Assembly: GCA_947463665.1 (NCBI GenBank)
Contig: CANHUD010000072.1
Span: forward strand, 1-9,579
Origin: Sphingobacteriales bacterium
GTDB taxonomy: Bacteria; Bacteroidota; Bacteroidia; Chitinophagales; Chitinophagaceae
DNA length: 9,579 nt
Direction of reading: 5' to 3'
Shown: positions 1 through 5,796 of the stretch, piece after piece
Layout: each line of letters opens with the position of its first letter
How positions within the stretch are numbered: the first letter of the stretch is position 1
Notes under the pieces: model-generated
Databases searched by the model: none
Seen by the model: only the letters and a program-made list of their open reading frames with translations
What the model was told of the DNA's origin: nothing
Program-made: the position numbers and the translations under genes

Positions 1-879
1 GATGAAAACAAATACCTCCTGGCAGTGATGTGCGATGGATACGGTTTTGCATCCTCCGCCACCGTTCGGGATCGCCACATGGGCCGATCCGGTGTACTCC
101 AACAACTCGGATGGAATGTTTACCAGATCTGGAGTGCCGATTGGTGGGAAGATGCACAGGCAGTACTAACCAAACTGGATGATACCATCCGGAAGGCAAT
201 TACAGGAGAAAAACCCATACTATCTGAATCAGTTATTATAAATGAGCAGCCTCTTGAACACAGCGTTTTACTTCCTCCCACACAGGCAGATATTTTTGCA
301 GATCATACCCTCCTGAACGGAGAACGCGTGTACACAAGGGCACTGGTGGGACTGGTCTCTCCAAAACTTACAGAAGAAATCTATGAGCCCAAACATCATT
401 CGCTCATCGAGAAACAGATGAGGATGATCCTGGATGCAGAAGCGCCCATCACCCGAAAGCAATTATACGATCATATGGCAGAGGTCTGGAGGGTGAACCG
501 CTTTACAGGGAAGCTGACCGATCATTTTGATCAGATATTATCCTCTATACGCCTCCACCGTACCCCTCATTTTGATGACTTTGTTCTCTGGCTGCCCTCT
601 TTAAAACCCGATCAGCTGAAATTTTTCCGGATTCCGGGGAAAGAATTCAAACGAGAGGGAGACCGCATTCCGGAACAGGAGATCGCCCTGGCTGCCACCG
701 AACTGGTGAAACTGAATTTCGGACTCCTGGAGGAAGACCTGATCCGGGAACTGGCTAAATTGTTCGGTTTCGCCCGAACCGGCAAAACCGTAGAACAGGC
801 CATGCAACTCGGCATCCGGTACGCGGTTCAACGCCAGTGGATTTGCCGGCAGGGAGAGAAATATACGCTGATGCCCTGA
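1..879 (+). CDS. C-terminal part of a DUF3320 helicase-type protein with a Vsr/MTES_1575-like nuclease domain (5' truncated)
   Basis: The frame is open from base 1 with no convincing start, so the gene begins left of the window; 292 residues are visible. Residues 1-60 match the Vsr-like (MTES_1575/DUF559-type) endonuclease domain at the end of large DUF4011-helicase proteins: a CDG turn at 11-13, an RDR motif at 23-25, then LGW and IWSADWW at 36-49. Residues about 130-190 look like a winged-helix region. Residues about 223-285 (IPEQEIALAA, then LAKLFGFARTGKTVEQAM) are a typical DUF3320 tail. From family knowledge, DUF4011-helicase-Vsr-DUF3320 is the layout of the single-gene antiphage protein Hhe, so a role in defence against foreign DNA is inferred; the helicase part is not seen. 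The position before CDG is Met (residue 10), where the endonuclease family usually has Glu, and the usual following His is Ala17, so the nuclease may be altered or inactive. The gene converges on hdc with a 62-bp gap. Confidence 0.82.
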   Translation, partial: DENKYLLAVMCDGYGFASSATVRDRHMGRSGVLQQLGWNVYQIWSADWWEDAQAVLTKLDDTIRKAITGEKPILSESVIINEQPLEHSVLLPPTQADIFADHTLLNGERVYTRALVGLVSPKLTEEIYEPKHHSLIEKQMRMILDAEAPITRKQLYDHMAEVWRVNRFTGKLTDHFDQILSSIRLHRTPHFDDFVLWLPSLKPDQLKFFRIPGKEFKREGDRIPEQEIALAATELVKLNFGLLEEDLIRELAKLFGFARTGKTVEQAMQLGIRYAVQRQWICRQGEKYTLMP

Positions 880-941
880 TTCGGCTAATGGCATCGAAAA
901 ACTCTTCCGGAGAAATCGGATGAACCGACTGCACATATCGG

Positions 942-2090
942 TTAAGAAGTGAGAACGGCATCATACGTGCCATGAGTGGACGTATGCAAGGCTCCTGCTT
1001 CTTTCTCCTCTTTCAAATCCTGTACAAACCGGTCGATATGCGCTTTGGTAACACCCGGCATGCAGATCAGGTGAGACCAGCCGTTTTCACTGGCCAGCTG
1101 CCAGAGGTGACAAAGCCGTTCGGAAGGCTGGGGAAATAAAACCGTCAGGGCATGGTCATTCCGCCAGGCAGGTATGCCGGCATGCTGCATCTGGTGTACC
1201 GTGTAGGCTGCGAGATCCATACCGTCTTTGGCTCGTTGCAGCAGTCCGTTTTTCCCCATCTTAGTGATGGCGTACCAGAGAAACATCGGCGAAATGGCAT
1301 TTCTGGATCCGGTGATCGTGGTATCTACATTCCCTATGTAGGAAACAGGACGCCCGATCCGTTCCTTGTACGATCGCTTCACCAATACCACACCGCAGGG
1401 AATAGGAGATCCAATGAATTTATGCCCGCTGATGGCAACGCTGTCGGCCCCATGCCGAAAATCAAAATTCCCTTTTTCCAACAAGGCCAGATAGGTGCCG
1501 GCAAGAGCTCCATCGCAGTGGATATAATGGTTTTTGATGGCAAATTTTTTCAGGATGTCCTTGATCGTCGGAATATCATCCTTCGCTTCTGTCATAGTGG
1601 TTCCCGTATTGGCCAGAATGATCACCGGCTGGTGGCGGTGCATCTGTACGGTTTCCTTCAGATCCTCATAATCCATTTCCCCGTTTTCCTTGCAGCGGAT
1701 CACAATGCTCTGCATCCCTAACAACTGGATGTTTTTCTGCACACTGTAATGGGTGGCTTCGGAATAATAGACCATTCCGTTCGGATAGAGCTCCCGGGCC
1801 AGATACAGGCCGTAAAGATTTCCCTCCGAACCGCCATTGGTCACATAGCCCCACCAGTCGTGCTCCGGTGCATGAAACAGGGCTGCAAAAAATCGAAGGA
1901 CTTCCCGCTCAAACGATTTGGTATGCATATCCGTATGGGCATCCCGAAAAGGATCTCCCACGTTGTTGAGTCCGTACTGAAGCAATGGAAACAGAGCTGA
2001 ATAGTCAAAGTCGGTAGCTACCGGGTAGCCGATGTATTGAGAGGATCGTTCCTCGATTTTTTCGAGAAAAGCAGTAAGAGCAGCATTCAT
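942..2090 (-). CDS. hdc: PLP-dependent histidine decarboxylase
   Basis: This 382-residue protein is a group II pyridoxal-phosphate decarboxylase that most resembles the Gram-negative histidine decarboxylase of Morganella (about 378 residues), which converts histidine to histamine and CO2 in the cytoplasm. Visible landmarks are the IGYP start region (20-23), TNGGSEGN (84-91), THYSV with the presumed PLP-stacking His114, HCDGA with Asp193, and SGHKFIGSPIPCG with the PLP Schiff-base lysine Lys224. TITGSRN (258-264) and a PSER motif near 322 also fit the histidine enzyme rather than glutamate or aromatic decarboxylases. The ATG at 2090 is the natural family start and has no clear Shine-Dalgarno. 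No histidine/histamine antiporter lies beside it, so the usual acid-resistance pair is not evident here. A promoter-like element 165 nt upstream suggests a long leader. Substrate assignment is by remembered similarity; another amino acid cannot be excluded. Confidence 0.88.
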   Translation of the reverse strand: MNAALTAFLEKIEERSSQYIGYPVATDFDYSALFPLLQYGLNNVGDPFRDAHTDMHTKSFEREVLRFFAALFHAPEHDWWGYVTNGGSEGNLYGLYLARELYPNGMVYYSEATHYSVQKNIQLLGMQSIVIRCKENGEMDYEDLKETVQMHRHQPVIILANTGTTMTEAKDDIPTIKDILKKFAIKNHYIHCDGALAGTYLALLEKGNFDFRHGADSVAISGHKFIGSPIPCGVVLVKRSYKERIGRPVSYIGNVDTTITGSRNAISPMFLWYAITKMGKNGLLQRAKDGMDLAAYTVHQMQHAGIPAWRNDHALTVLFPQPSERLCHLWQLASENGWSHLICMPGVTKAHIDRFVQDLKEEKEAGALHTSTHGTYDAVLTS

Positions 2091-2112
2091 TGGTAGAAAG
2101 TTTTATGTAGAT

Positions 2113-2126
2113 GTCCTTACAAGGAC
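2113..2126. repeat. Short palindrome upstream of hdc
   Basis: GTCCTT-AC-AAGGAC is a perfect 6+2+6 inverted repeat starting 23 bp upstream of the hdc start codon. It could be an operator or a small hairpin in the hdc leader. It has no T-run on either strand, so it is not an intrinsic terminator. A repeat this short can occur by chance. Confidence 0.35.
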
Positions 2127-2163
2127 CAGAAAATAACAAAAGTGAATCCGGATGGGAGGGTGG

Positions 2164-2250
2164 TCAGGAATTTTCAGCAAGCGACATCATCAGGCAAACG
2201 TAATTCGTACGCTTGTCGGAAAAATATTTGGTTGGATAATCCGGCTGCAT
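2164..2250 (-). CDS. Possible 28-residue leader or small ORF upstream of hdc
   Basis: A 28-codon ORF (starts MQPDYPTKYF, ends SLAENS, TGA stop) begins four bases after an exact TACCTTTG promoter element and ends 73 bp before the hdc start, on the same strand. If transcription starts near the ATG, the ORF would be read from the very 5' end of the hdc message as a leader peptide, or it could be an independent small protein. It contains no histidine codons, so classical histidine attenuation is not supported. No membrane segment or known motif is visible. It may equally be an untranslated stretch of the hdc leader; coding is unproven. Confidence 0.3.
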   Translation of the reverse strand: MQPDYPTKYFSDKRTNYVCLMMSLAENS

Positions 2251-2254
2251 AGTG

Positions 2255-2262
2255 CAAAGGTA
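2255..2262 (-). promoter_or_regulatory. Bacteroidota -7 promoter element (TACCTTTG) for the hdc leader
   Basis: TACCTTTG on the minus strand is an exact match to the Bacteroidota TAnnTTTG -7 element and is followed by CACT and an ATG. It lies downstream of the tRNA-Ser terminator and points at hdc, so it probably starts a new transcript with an hdc leader of about 160 nt. No good -33 TTG is seen at the usual distance. Confidence 0.6.
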
Positions 2263-2301
2263 GGCAATCTTTTTTTGAGAGGGTAGTAGCGGAACCAATG
2301 C

Positions 2302-2334
2302 AAAATAAAAAAACCTGCAACGGTGTGCAGGCTT
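2302..2334 (-). terminator. Intrinsic terminator of tRNA-Ser
   Basis: Read on the minus strand, a CCTGCA/TGCAGG stem (2326-2331 with 2314-2319, six-base loop) is flanked by AAAG upstream and followed directly by T7, then ATTTTG. It starts about 10 nt past the tRNA 3' end, as expected for a tRNA transcription unit. Confidence 0.85.
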
Positions 2335-2342
2335 TAATCGAG

Positions 2343-2429
2343 CGGAGGAGAAGGGATTCGAACCCTTGATACAGTTTCCCGTATACACACTTTCCAGGCG
2401 TGCCAATTCAACCACTCTTGCACTCCTCC
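2343..2429 (-). tRNA. tRNA-Ser (GGA anticodon)
   Basis: An 87-nt cloverleaf: acceptor stem GGAGGAG/CTCCTCC, a three-pair D stem (CAA/TTG), anticodon stem CACGC/GTGTG around loop CTGGAAA (anticodon GGA, reading UCC and UCU), a long 18-nt variable arm typical of serine tRNA, and T arm AAGGG-TTCGAAT-CCCTT. The discriminator base is G, as required by seryl-tRNA synthetase. The 3' CCA is not encoded (CTC follows), so it must be added after transcription. It has its own promoter upstream and terminator downstream. Confidence 0.96.
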
Positions 2430-2439
2430 GGATGGGGGG

Positions 2440-2471
2440 CAAATGTACATGTTTTCCCTGAAATTCCCCAA
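2440..2471 (-). promoter_or_regulatory. Promoter of tRNA-Ser (TTG-N21-TACATTTG)
   Basis: On the minus strand, TTG (2469-2471) is separated by 21 bases from TACATTTG (2440-2447), matching the Bacteroidota -33 / -7 arrangement. The tRNA 5' end is 10 nt further on, which puts the transcription start within a few bases of the mature tRNA. This is the clearest full promoter in the window and calibrates the other TAnnTTTG elements. Confidence 0.75.
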
Positions 2472-2474
2472 TTC

Positions 2475-2993
2475 CTACAGGTCCTTTTCCAAAATGGCGA
2501 ATTCCAACGGCTGAAGATGTTTTCCGGTGAAATTTTCTTCAAACGGTACTCTTGTACCGGTATCGTGAAACCCTTTTCGCTGGTACCAGTTGATCAATTC
2601 CCCGCGAACCGATATCACATACATATAGATCGTATCACAGCCTGCCTGTCGGGCTTGCTCCTCTGCTGCCTGCAACAGTTGTCCGCCAATACCGTTGCCC
2701 TGCTGTTCCGGAACCACACTGAACATCCCCAGGTACATTCGTTTTTCCTGTATTTTCAGATTTACACATCCAATAAGTTGCGCTTCTTCATGCTGGTAAC
2801 AGAGAAAAAAACTGCCTGCTTCGTTCATAACGGCGGTCACATCTGCCTCGTTGGTACGGATATCACCGGCAATCAGATCGGCTTCCGTTGTCCATCCTTT
2901 CCTCGATTCCTCTCCGCGGTACGACCTATTCAGCAGTGCTACGATCCCGGGAATATCTGCTGCATTCCCCAATCTAATACGGTTTCCCATCAT
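2475..2993 (-). CDS. GNAT-family N-acetyltransferase
   Basis: This 172-residue protein fills the normal length of a single GNAT domain, which transfers an acetyl group from acetyl-CoA to an amine or to a protein. The acetyl-CoA pyrophosphate loop (motif A) is EQQGNGIGGQLL at 96-107, preceded by the beta-4 strand YLGMFSVVP; motif B shows INWYQRKGF at 134-142. The N-terminal IRLGNAADIPGIVALLN is a typical GNAT alpha-1 region. The substrate cannot be read from the sequence. Two ATGs stand in tandem (2993 and 2990); the first is used here, but either is possible. A TAAATTTTTG stretch just before the start resembles, without exactly matching, the -7 element. It diverges from the GMC oxidoreductase gene across 72 bp and ends just before the tRNA-Ser promoter. 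Confidence 0.9.
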   Translation of the reverse strand: MMGNRIRLGNAADIPGIVALLNRSYRGEESRKGWTTEADLIAGDIRTNEADVTAVMNEAGSFFLCYQHEEAQLIGCVNLKIQEKRMYLGMFSVVPEQQGNGIGGQLLQAAEEQARQAGCDTIYMYVISVRGELINWYQRKGFHDTGTRVPFEENFTGKHLQPLEFAILEKDL

Positions 2994-3065
2994 CCCAAAA
3001 ATTTATGCCGCAATGTTAGCCATTCCTCCAGAACCGGCAAGCAGGAAAAAATTGTATATTCAATC

Positions 3066-4664
3066 ATGCTTGCTGATTTTATCATCATCGGTGCCGGATC
3101 TGCCGGTTGTGTACTGGCAAACCGACTTTCGGAAAACCCACGCCATCGGGTCGTATTGCTGGAAGCCGGAGAACCGGATAAAAAACCGGAAATTCATATT
3201 CCGGCCGCTTACGGGAACCTTCATCGCTCTTCGGTAGACTGGCAATTCTGGACGGAACCGCAACCGCATGTGGACAATCGGAAAATTTATCTACCCCGCG
3301 GCAAGGTGCTGGGCGGTTCCAGCAGTACCAACGCTATGGCCTATGTTAGAGGCAACCGGCAGGATTTTGATGATTGGGCTGCTATGGGAAACAAGGGTTG
3401 GAGTTATGCCGATGTGTTGCCCTATTTTAAAAAAAGTGAGCACAATGAAACATATGCCGATGCATTCCATGGGCAGAACGGCCCGTTGCATGTGTCCTAT
3501 TGCCGCCAGCCCTCCGAACTGGCCGGTCATTTTCTGAATGGCTGTGTAGAGGCGGGGATTCCGGCAAATGGGGATTACAATGGAACGGAACAGCTGGGTT
3601 CTCATTTGTTGCAATTCACTATAAAAAACGGAGCGCGACAAAGCACTGCCAAAGCCTTTCTCACTCCCATTCTTTCCAGAAAAAATCTTGAAGTGCTAAC
3701 GGGTTCACAAGTTACCCGAATTGCAATAGAGGATGGAAAGGCCGTGGCGGTTGAGTTCATACGCAAAGGGAAAAAAGAGCGGATCGAAGCTGCTCAGAAG
3801 GTCATCGTATCCGCCGGCGCCTTTCAATCGCCCCAAATCCTGCTTCTATCCGGTATTGGAGAGCCTGTAACACTCCAAAAACTGGGCATTCCGGTAGTGC
3901 ATCCTCTGCCCGGTGTTGGAAAAAATCTGCACGATCACATCTGGAGCGGCGTCAGCGGCTGGTCCCGTCTGCCGGGAGGAAATACCCTGCTGCAGCCCTG
4001 GCCCATGACAAAGGCCATCGTTCAATATCTTTTTGGTAAAAACGGCCCGCTTCGGAACAGTCCGCTCGAAGCCAATGCTTTCTGGTCAAGTGAAGGGGCT
4101 GATCGTCCGGATATCCAGTTTCATTTTGTTCCATTGGGCATTGCCCCTGATTATTCCACGGATATTTATGATCTCAAAACCTATCGGAAACAGGATGGAT
4201 TTGGCATTCTGTCTATCCTGTTAAAGCCGAAAAGCCGGGGCTTTGTGGGATTACACAGCGCGGATCCTTTTGCGGCACCATTGATTCAGCCTTCTTTTCT
4301 GAGCGATGCTGCTGATCTGGATAAACTGTTACAGGGAATGCGTAAGGCCATGGATATTGCCACCACCGCAGCCATGGGCAATGTGGGGGAAGTGGAAATT
4401 CCCCGGAAGGATTGGACGGATGAACAACTGATCGTTCATGTGAAACGTTCTCTTGAAACACTTTATCATCCGGTGGGAACCTGTAAAATGGGGCAGGATG
4501 ACCAGGCAGTGGTGGATGAACAGCTTCAGGTACATGGCCTGAAAGGGTTATGTGTGGCCGATGCTTCCATCATGCCGGAGATCACCAGCGGAAATACCAA
4601 TGCCGCAACGATTATGATTGCAGAAAAAGCAGCAGATTTGCTTTTGTCAAATTATACATCCTAG
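3066..4664 (+). CDS. GMC-family FAD-dependent oxidoreductase (choline/alcohol dehydrogenase-like)
   Basis: A 532-residue flavoprotein of the glucose-methanol-choline family, probably a soluble alcohol dehydrogenase. The FAD-binding Rossmann motif is IIGAGSAG at 7-14, with the ribose-binding LLEAGEPD shortly after. GMC signature 1 spans 79-104 (GKVLGGSSSTNAMAYVRG and following) and signature 2 spans 249-263 (AGAFQSPQILLLSGIG region). The catalytic histidine is in LYHPVGTCKMG (His468), and the second active-site position is Asn512 in SGNTNAATIMIAEK. This layout resembles bacterial choline dehydrogenase BetA and polyethylene-glycol or aliphatic alcohol dehydrogenases; without a BetB/BetI neighbour the substrate stays open. 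The ATG at 3066 is chosen because the Rossmann motif normally starts within about 10 residues of the N-terminus; the frame stays open to 2400, but that part lies antisense to the GNAT gene. No clear terminator follows. Confidence 0.93.
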   Translation: MLADFIIIGAGSAGCVLANRLSENPRHRVVLLEAGEPDKKPEIHIPAAYGNLHRSSVDWQFWTEPQPHVDNRKIYLPRGKVLGGSSSTNAMAYVRGNRQDFDDWAAMGNKGWSYADVLPYFKKSEHNETYADAFHGQNGPLHVSYCRQPSELAGHFLNGCVEAGIPANGDYNGTEQLGSHLLQFTIKNGARQSTAKAFLTPILSRKNLEVLTGSQVTRIAIEDGKAVAVEFIRKGKKERIEAAQKVIVSAGAFQSPQILLLSGIGEPVTLQKLGIPVVHPLPGVGKNLHDHIWSGVSGWSRLPGGNTLLQPWPMTKAIVQYLFGKNGPLRNSPLEANAFWSSEGADRPDIQFHFVPLGIAPDYSTDIYDLKTYRKQDGFGILSILLKPKSRGFVGLHSADPFAAPLIQPSFLSDAADLDKLLQGMRKAMDIATTAAMGNVGEVEIPRKDWTDEQLIVHVKRSLETLYHPVGTCKMGQDDQAVVDEQLQVHGLKGLCVADASIMPEITSGNTNAATIMIAEKAADLLLSNYTS

Positions 4665-4723
4665 TAATATGAGACAAGATTTTTAGGTTAAGCGAAACCA
4701 TTCACCTAATTATCTATTATTAT

Positions 4724-4731
4724 GAGGTAAG
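4724..4731 (+). promoter_or_regulatory. GAGGTAAG octamer upstream of the membrane protein gene
   Basis: The octamer GAGGTAAG lies 7 bp before the TAAATTTG element. The same octamer forms the right arm of the inverted repeat upstream of porU (8864-8871). Here it has no good matching left arm. One extra copy of an octamer in a window this size is close to chance, so this is only a weak hint of a shared site; it could also be an ordinary purine-rich stretch. Confidence 0.2.
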
Positions 4732-4738
4732 GGATATG

Positions 4739-4746
4739 TAAATTTG
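4739..4746 (+). promoter_or_regulatory. Bacteroidota -7 promoter element (TAAATTTG)
   Basis: An exact TAnnTTTG ends three bases before the ATG at 4750. With the usual spacing, transcription would begin at or very near the start codon, giving a leaderless message. No -33 TTG is seen at 19-21 bases upstream. This element overlaps the alternative TTG start codon at 4744, which favours the ATG. Confidence 0.5.
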
Positions 4747-4749
4747 AGT

Positions 4750-5331
4750 ATGGCCATACGCAGATTTTTGGCTTCCAATGTCTTTTTTTGTCTGACCAAA
4801 GGATTGGTAAACATCCTATTCATTTTTATTGCCATTTTTTCAGCCAGTTTAATGGAGCGAATGCACTGGTTGGGCATAGCTGCCATGTTCTCTGCCGTTT
4901 TCGGTATAGTAAGGGGCGTTGCTGATTCCGATGACTGGGGGCCTAAAATTCAGAACGTTTTTCCGGGTTTGGTTCATTTCCTTTGCGGAGTGTTGCTGTT
5001 CAGCAGTGAATCAGCCGACAAGCAGGATATCTATTTGCCACTGGTTATTCTTTTTATGCTGGAAGCGGTAATTGGTGTAATCCTGTCGAATGAAATAAAA
5101 GATTATTTCCGTTACTGGTGGATTTCCATTGTTGGGATCATAATGGCAATTTTTCTTTCCATTGCAGTAGTTCCGGGAGATCGTTTATCCGATGCTAATA
5201 TCCAGCCTTTCATCGGAATATTCCTGTTCTTTGAAGCGCTTCTGTTTCTTTGGATCTTACTGATTGAGCGAAAAATGTCCATTGAATACAATCGGCCACT
5301 AAAAGATTTTCGGAATGACCCCGAAGACTGA
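4750..5331 (+). CDS. Six-helix integral membrane protein, HdeD/DUF308-like
   Basis: A 193-residue hydrophobic protein with about six predicted membrane helices (roughly 9-31, 38-57, 68-86, 95-113, 122-142, 151-173) and a charged cytoplasmic-type tail ending NDPED. Length, helix count and the pairwise repeat of short helices resemble the HdeD/DUF308 family of inner-membrane proteins, whose Enterobacteria member is linked to acid stress; that assignment is by shape only, with no diagnostic motif. ATG 4750 is preferred over TTG 4744 because a TAnnTTTG element overlaps the TTG. An AAGGGA stretch at 4729-4734 is a possible but distant ribosome site. The TGA stop directly abuts the opposing stop of the DUF983 gene. 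Confidence 0.7.
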   Translation: MAIRRFLASNVFFCLTKGLVNILFIFIAIFSASLMERMHWLGIAAMFSAVFGIVRGVADSDDWGPKIQNVFPGLVHFLCGVLLFSSESADKQDIYLPLVILFMLEAVIGVILSNEIKDYFRYWWISIVGIIMAIFLSIAVVPGDRLSDANIQPFIGIFLFFEALLFLWILLIERKMSIEYNRPLKDFRNDPED

Positions 5332-5349
5332 TCAGCTTTCCATCTGATC
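5330..5349. repeat. Inverted repeat spanning two abutting stop codons
   Basis: GATCAG (5330-5335) and CTGATC (5344-5349) form a 6-bp stem with an 8-base loop, overlapping the TGA of the + gene (5329-5331) and the TGA of the - gene (5332-5334). No T-run follows on either strand, so it is not a standard intrinsic terminator, but it may serve as a weak bidirectional 3' hairpin between the convergent genes. Confidence 0.35.
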
Positions 5350-5796
5350 TTCAATCACCCTGTCAAGTCCTTCCGGTGGATTTTGTTTCCAGTTAGGTTC
5401 GTATTTAACAAACCATGACAGCCAGAGACTCCTGGAAAGCCTCATCAGGAGAGGCTGGCAAACAATGAGCAGTACTGCGTTTATACCCAGCCAGTAGAAA
5501 AATCGGTTGTCTTCTGTGGAGAATCCTATGAGTACCCACCAAGCCACAAACGTAGCCACACTAAATGCAACTGTCAGCGCGTAACTTACGTATCCTGTTC
5601 CATAATAGAAGCCGACTTCAATTTCTGTAGGCTGGCCGCAAACAGGACAGGTTGGGTTCATTTTCACGGTATTTTTCAGGTCGTATGGATTACCCGAAGC
5701 AAAAATTTTACCCGTACGGCATCTTGGGCAGCGATTGTCTAAGGTACTGATCAGATAATGAGGCGCTGAGGTTGTTGGTTGGGTTTTATTTGTCAT
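5332..5796 (-). CDS. DUF983 family zinc-ribbon membrane protein
   Basis: A 154-residue protein with two CxxC pairs (Cys23/Cys26 in NRCPRCRTG and Cys50/Cys53 in PTCPVCGQP) forming a probable zinc ribbon, followed by two membrane helices at about 68-91 and 98-118. The motif CPRCRTGKIF then CPVCG and GFYYGTGYVSYA is the DUF983 pattern. Family function is unknown to me; it is common in Bacteroidota and proteobacteria. Its ATG overlaps the murF stop as ATGA, no Shine-Dalgarno is visible, and so it is probably translated by coupling to murF on one message. It ends back to back with the membrane protein gene. An envelope-related role alongside murF is only an inference from position. Confidence 0.88.
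   Translation of the reverse strand: MTNKTQPTTSAPHYLISTLDNRCPRCRTGKIFASGNPYDLKNTVKMNPTCPVCGQPTEIEVGFYYGTGYVSYALTVAFSVATFVAWWVLIGFSTEDNRFFYWLGINAVLLIVCQPLLMRLSRSLWLSWFVKYEPNWKQNPPEGLDRVIEDQMES

Noticed and set aside
923..943. AACCGA / TCGGTT inverted repeat at the hdc 3' end as a terminator
   Set aside because: The stem is weak, overlaps the stop codon and lacks a T-run on either strand.
755..973. Minus-strand 72-codon ORF across the DUF3320 / hdc junction
   Set aside because: A short stretch (HPISPEEFFDAI) looks protein-like, but the frame overlaps the ends of both real genes in other frames or strands and has no promoter or motif.
1152..1721. 189-codon + strand ORF inside hdc
   Set aside because: It is antisense to a well-supported decarboxylase and shows no recognisable domain.
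2251..2442. Minus-strand ORF running through tRNA-Ser (upstream part of a 92-codon frame)
   Set aside because: It overlaps the complete tRNA and its terminator; only the last 28 codons, downstream of a promoter element, merit a low-confidence mention.
2994..3006. TAAATTTTTG before the GNAT start as another exact -7 element
   Set aside because: It has two extra T residues relative to TAnnTTTG, so it is only similar and was not counted with the exact matches.
2400..3065. 222-codon upstream extension of the GMC oxidoreductase frame
   Set aside because: It runs antisense through the GNAT acetyltransferase gene and into the tRNA-Ser 5' end, and its translation looks non-protein-like; the FAD motif fits a start at 3066.
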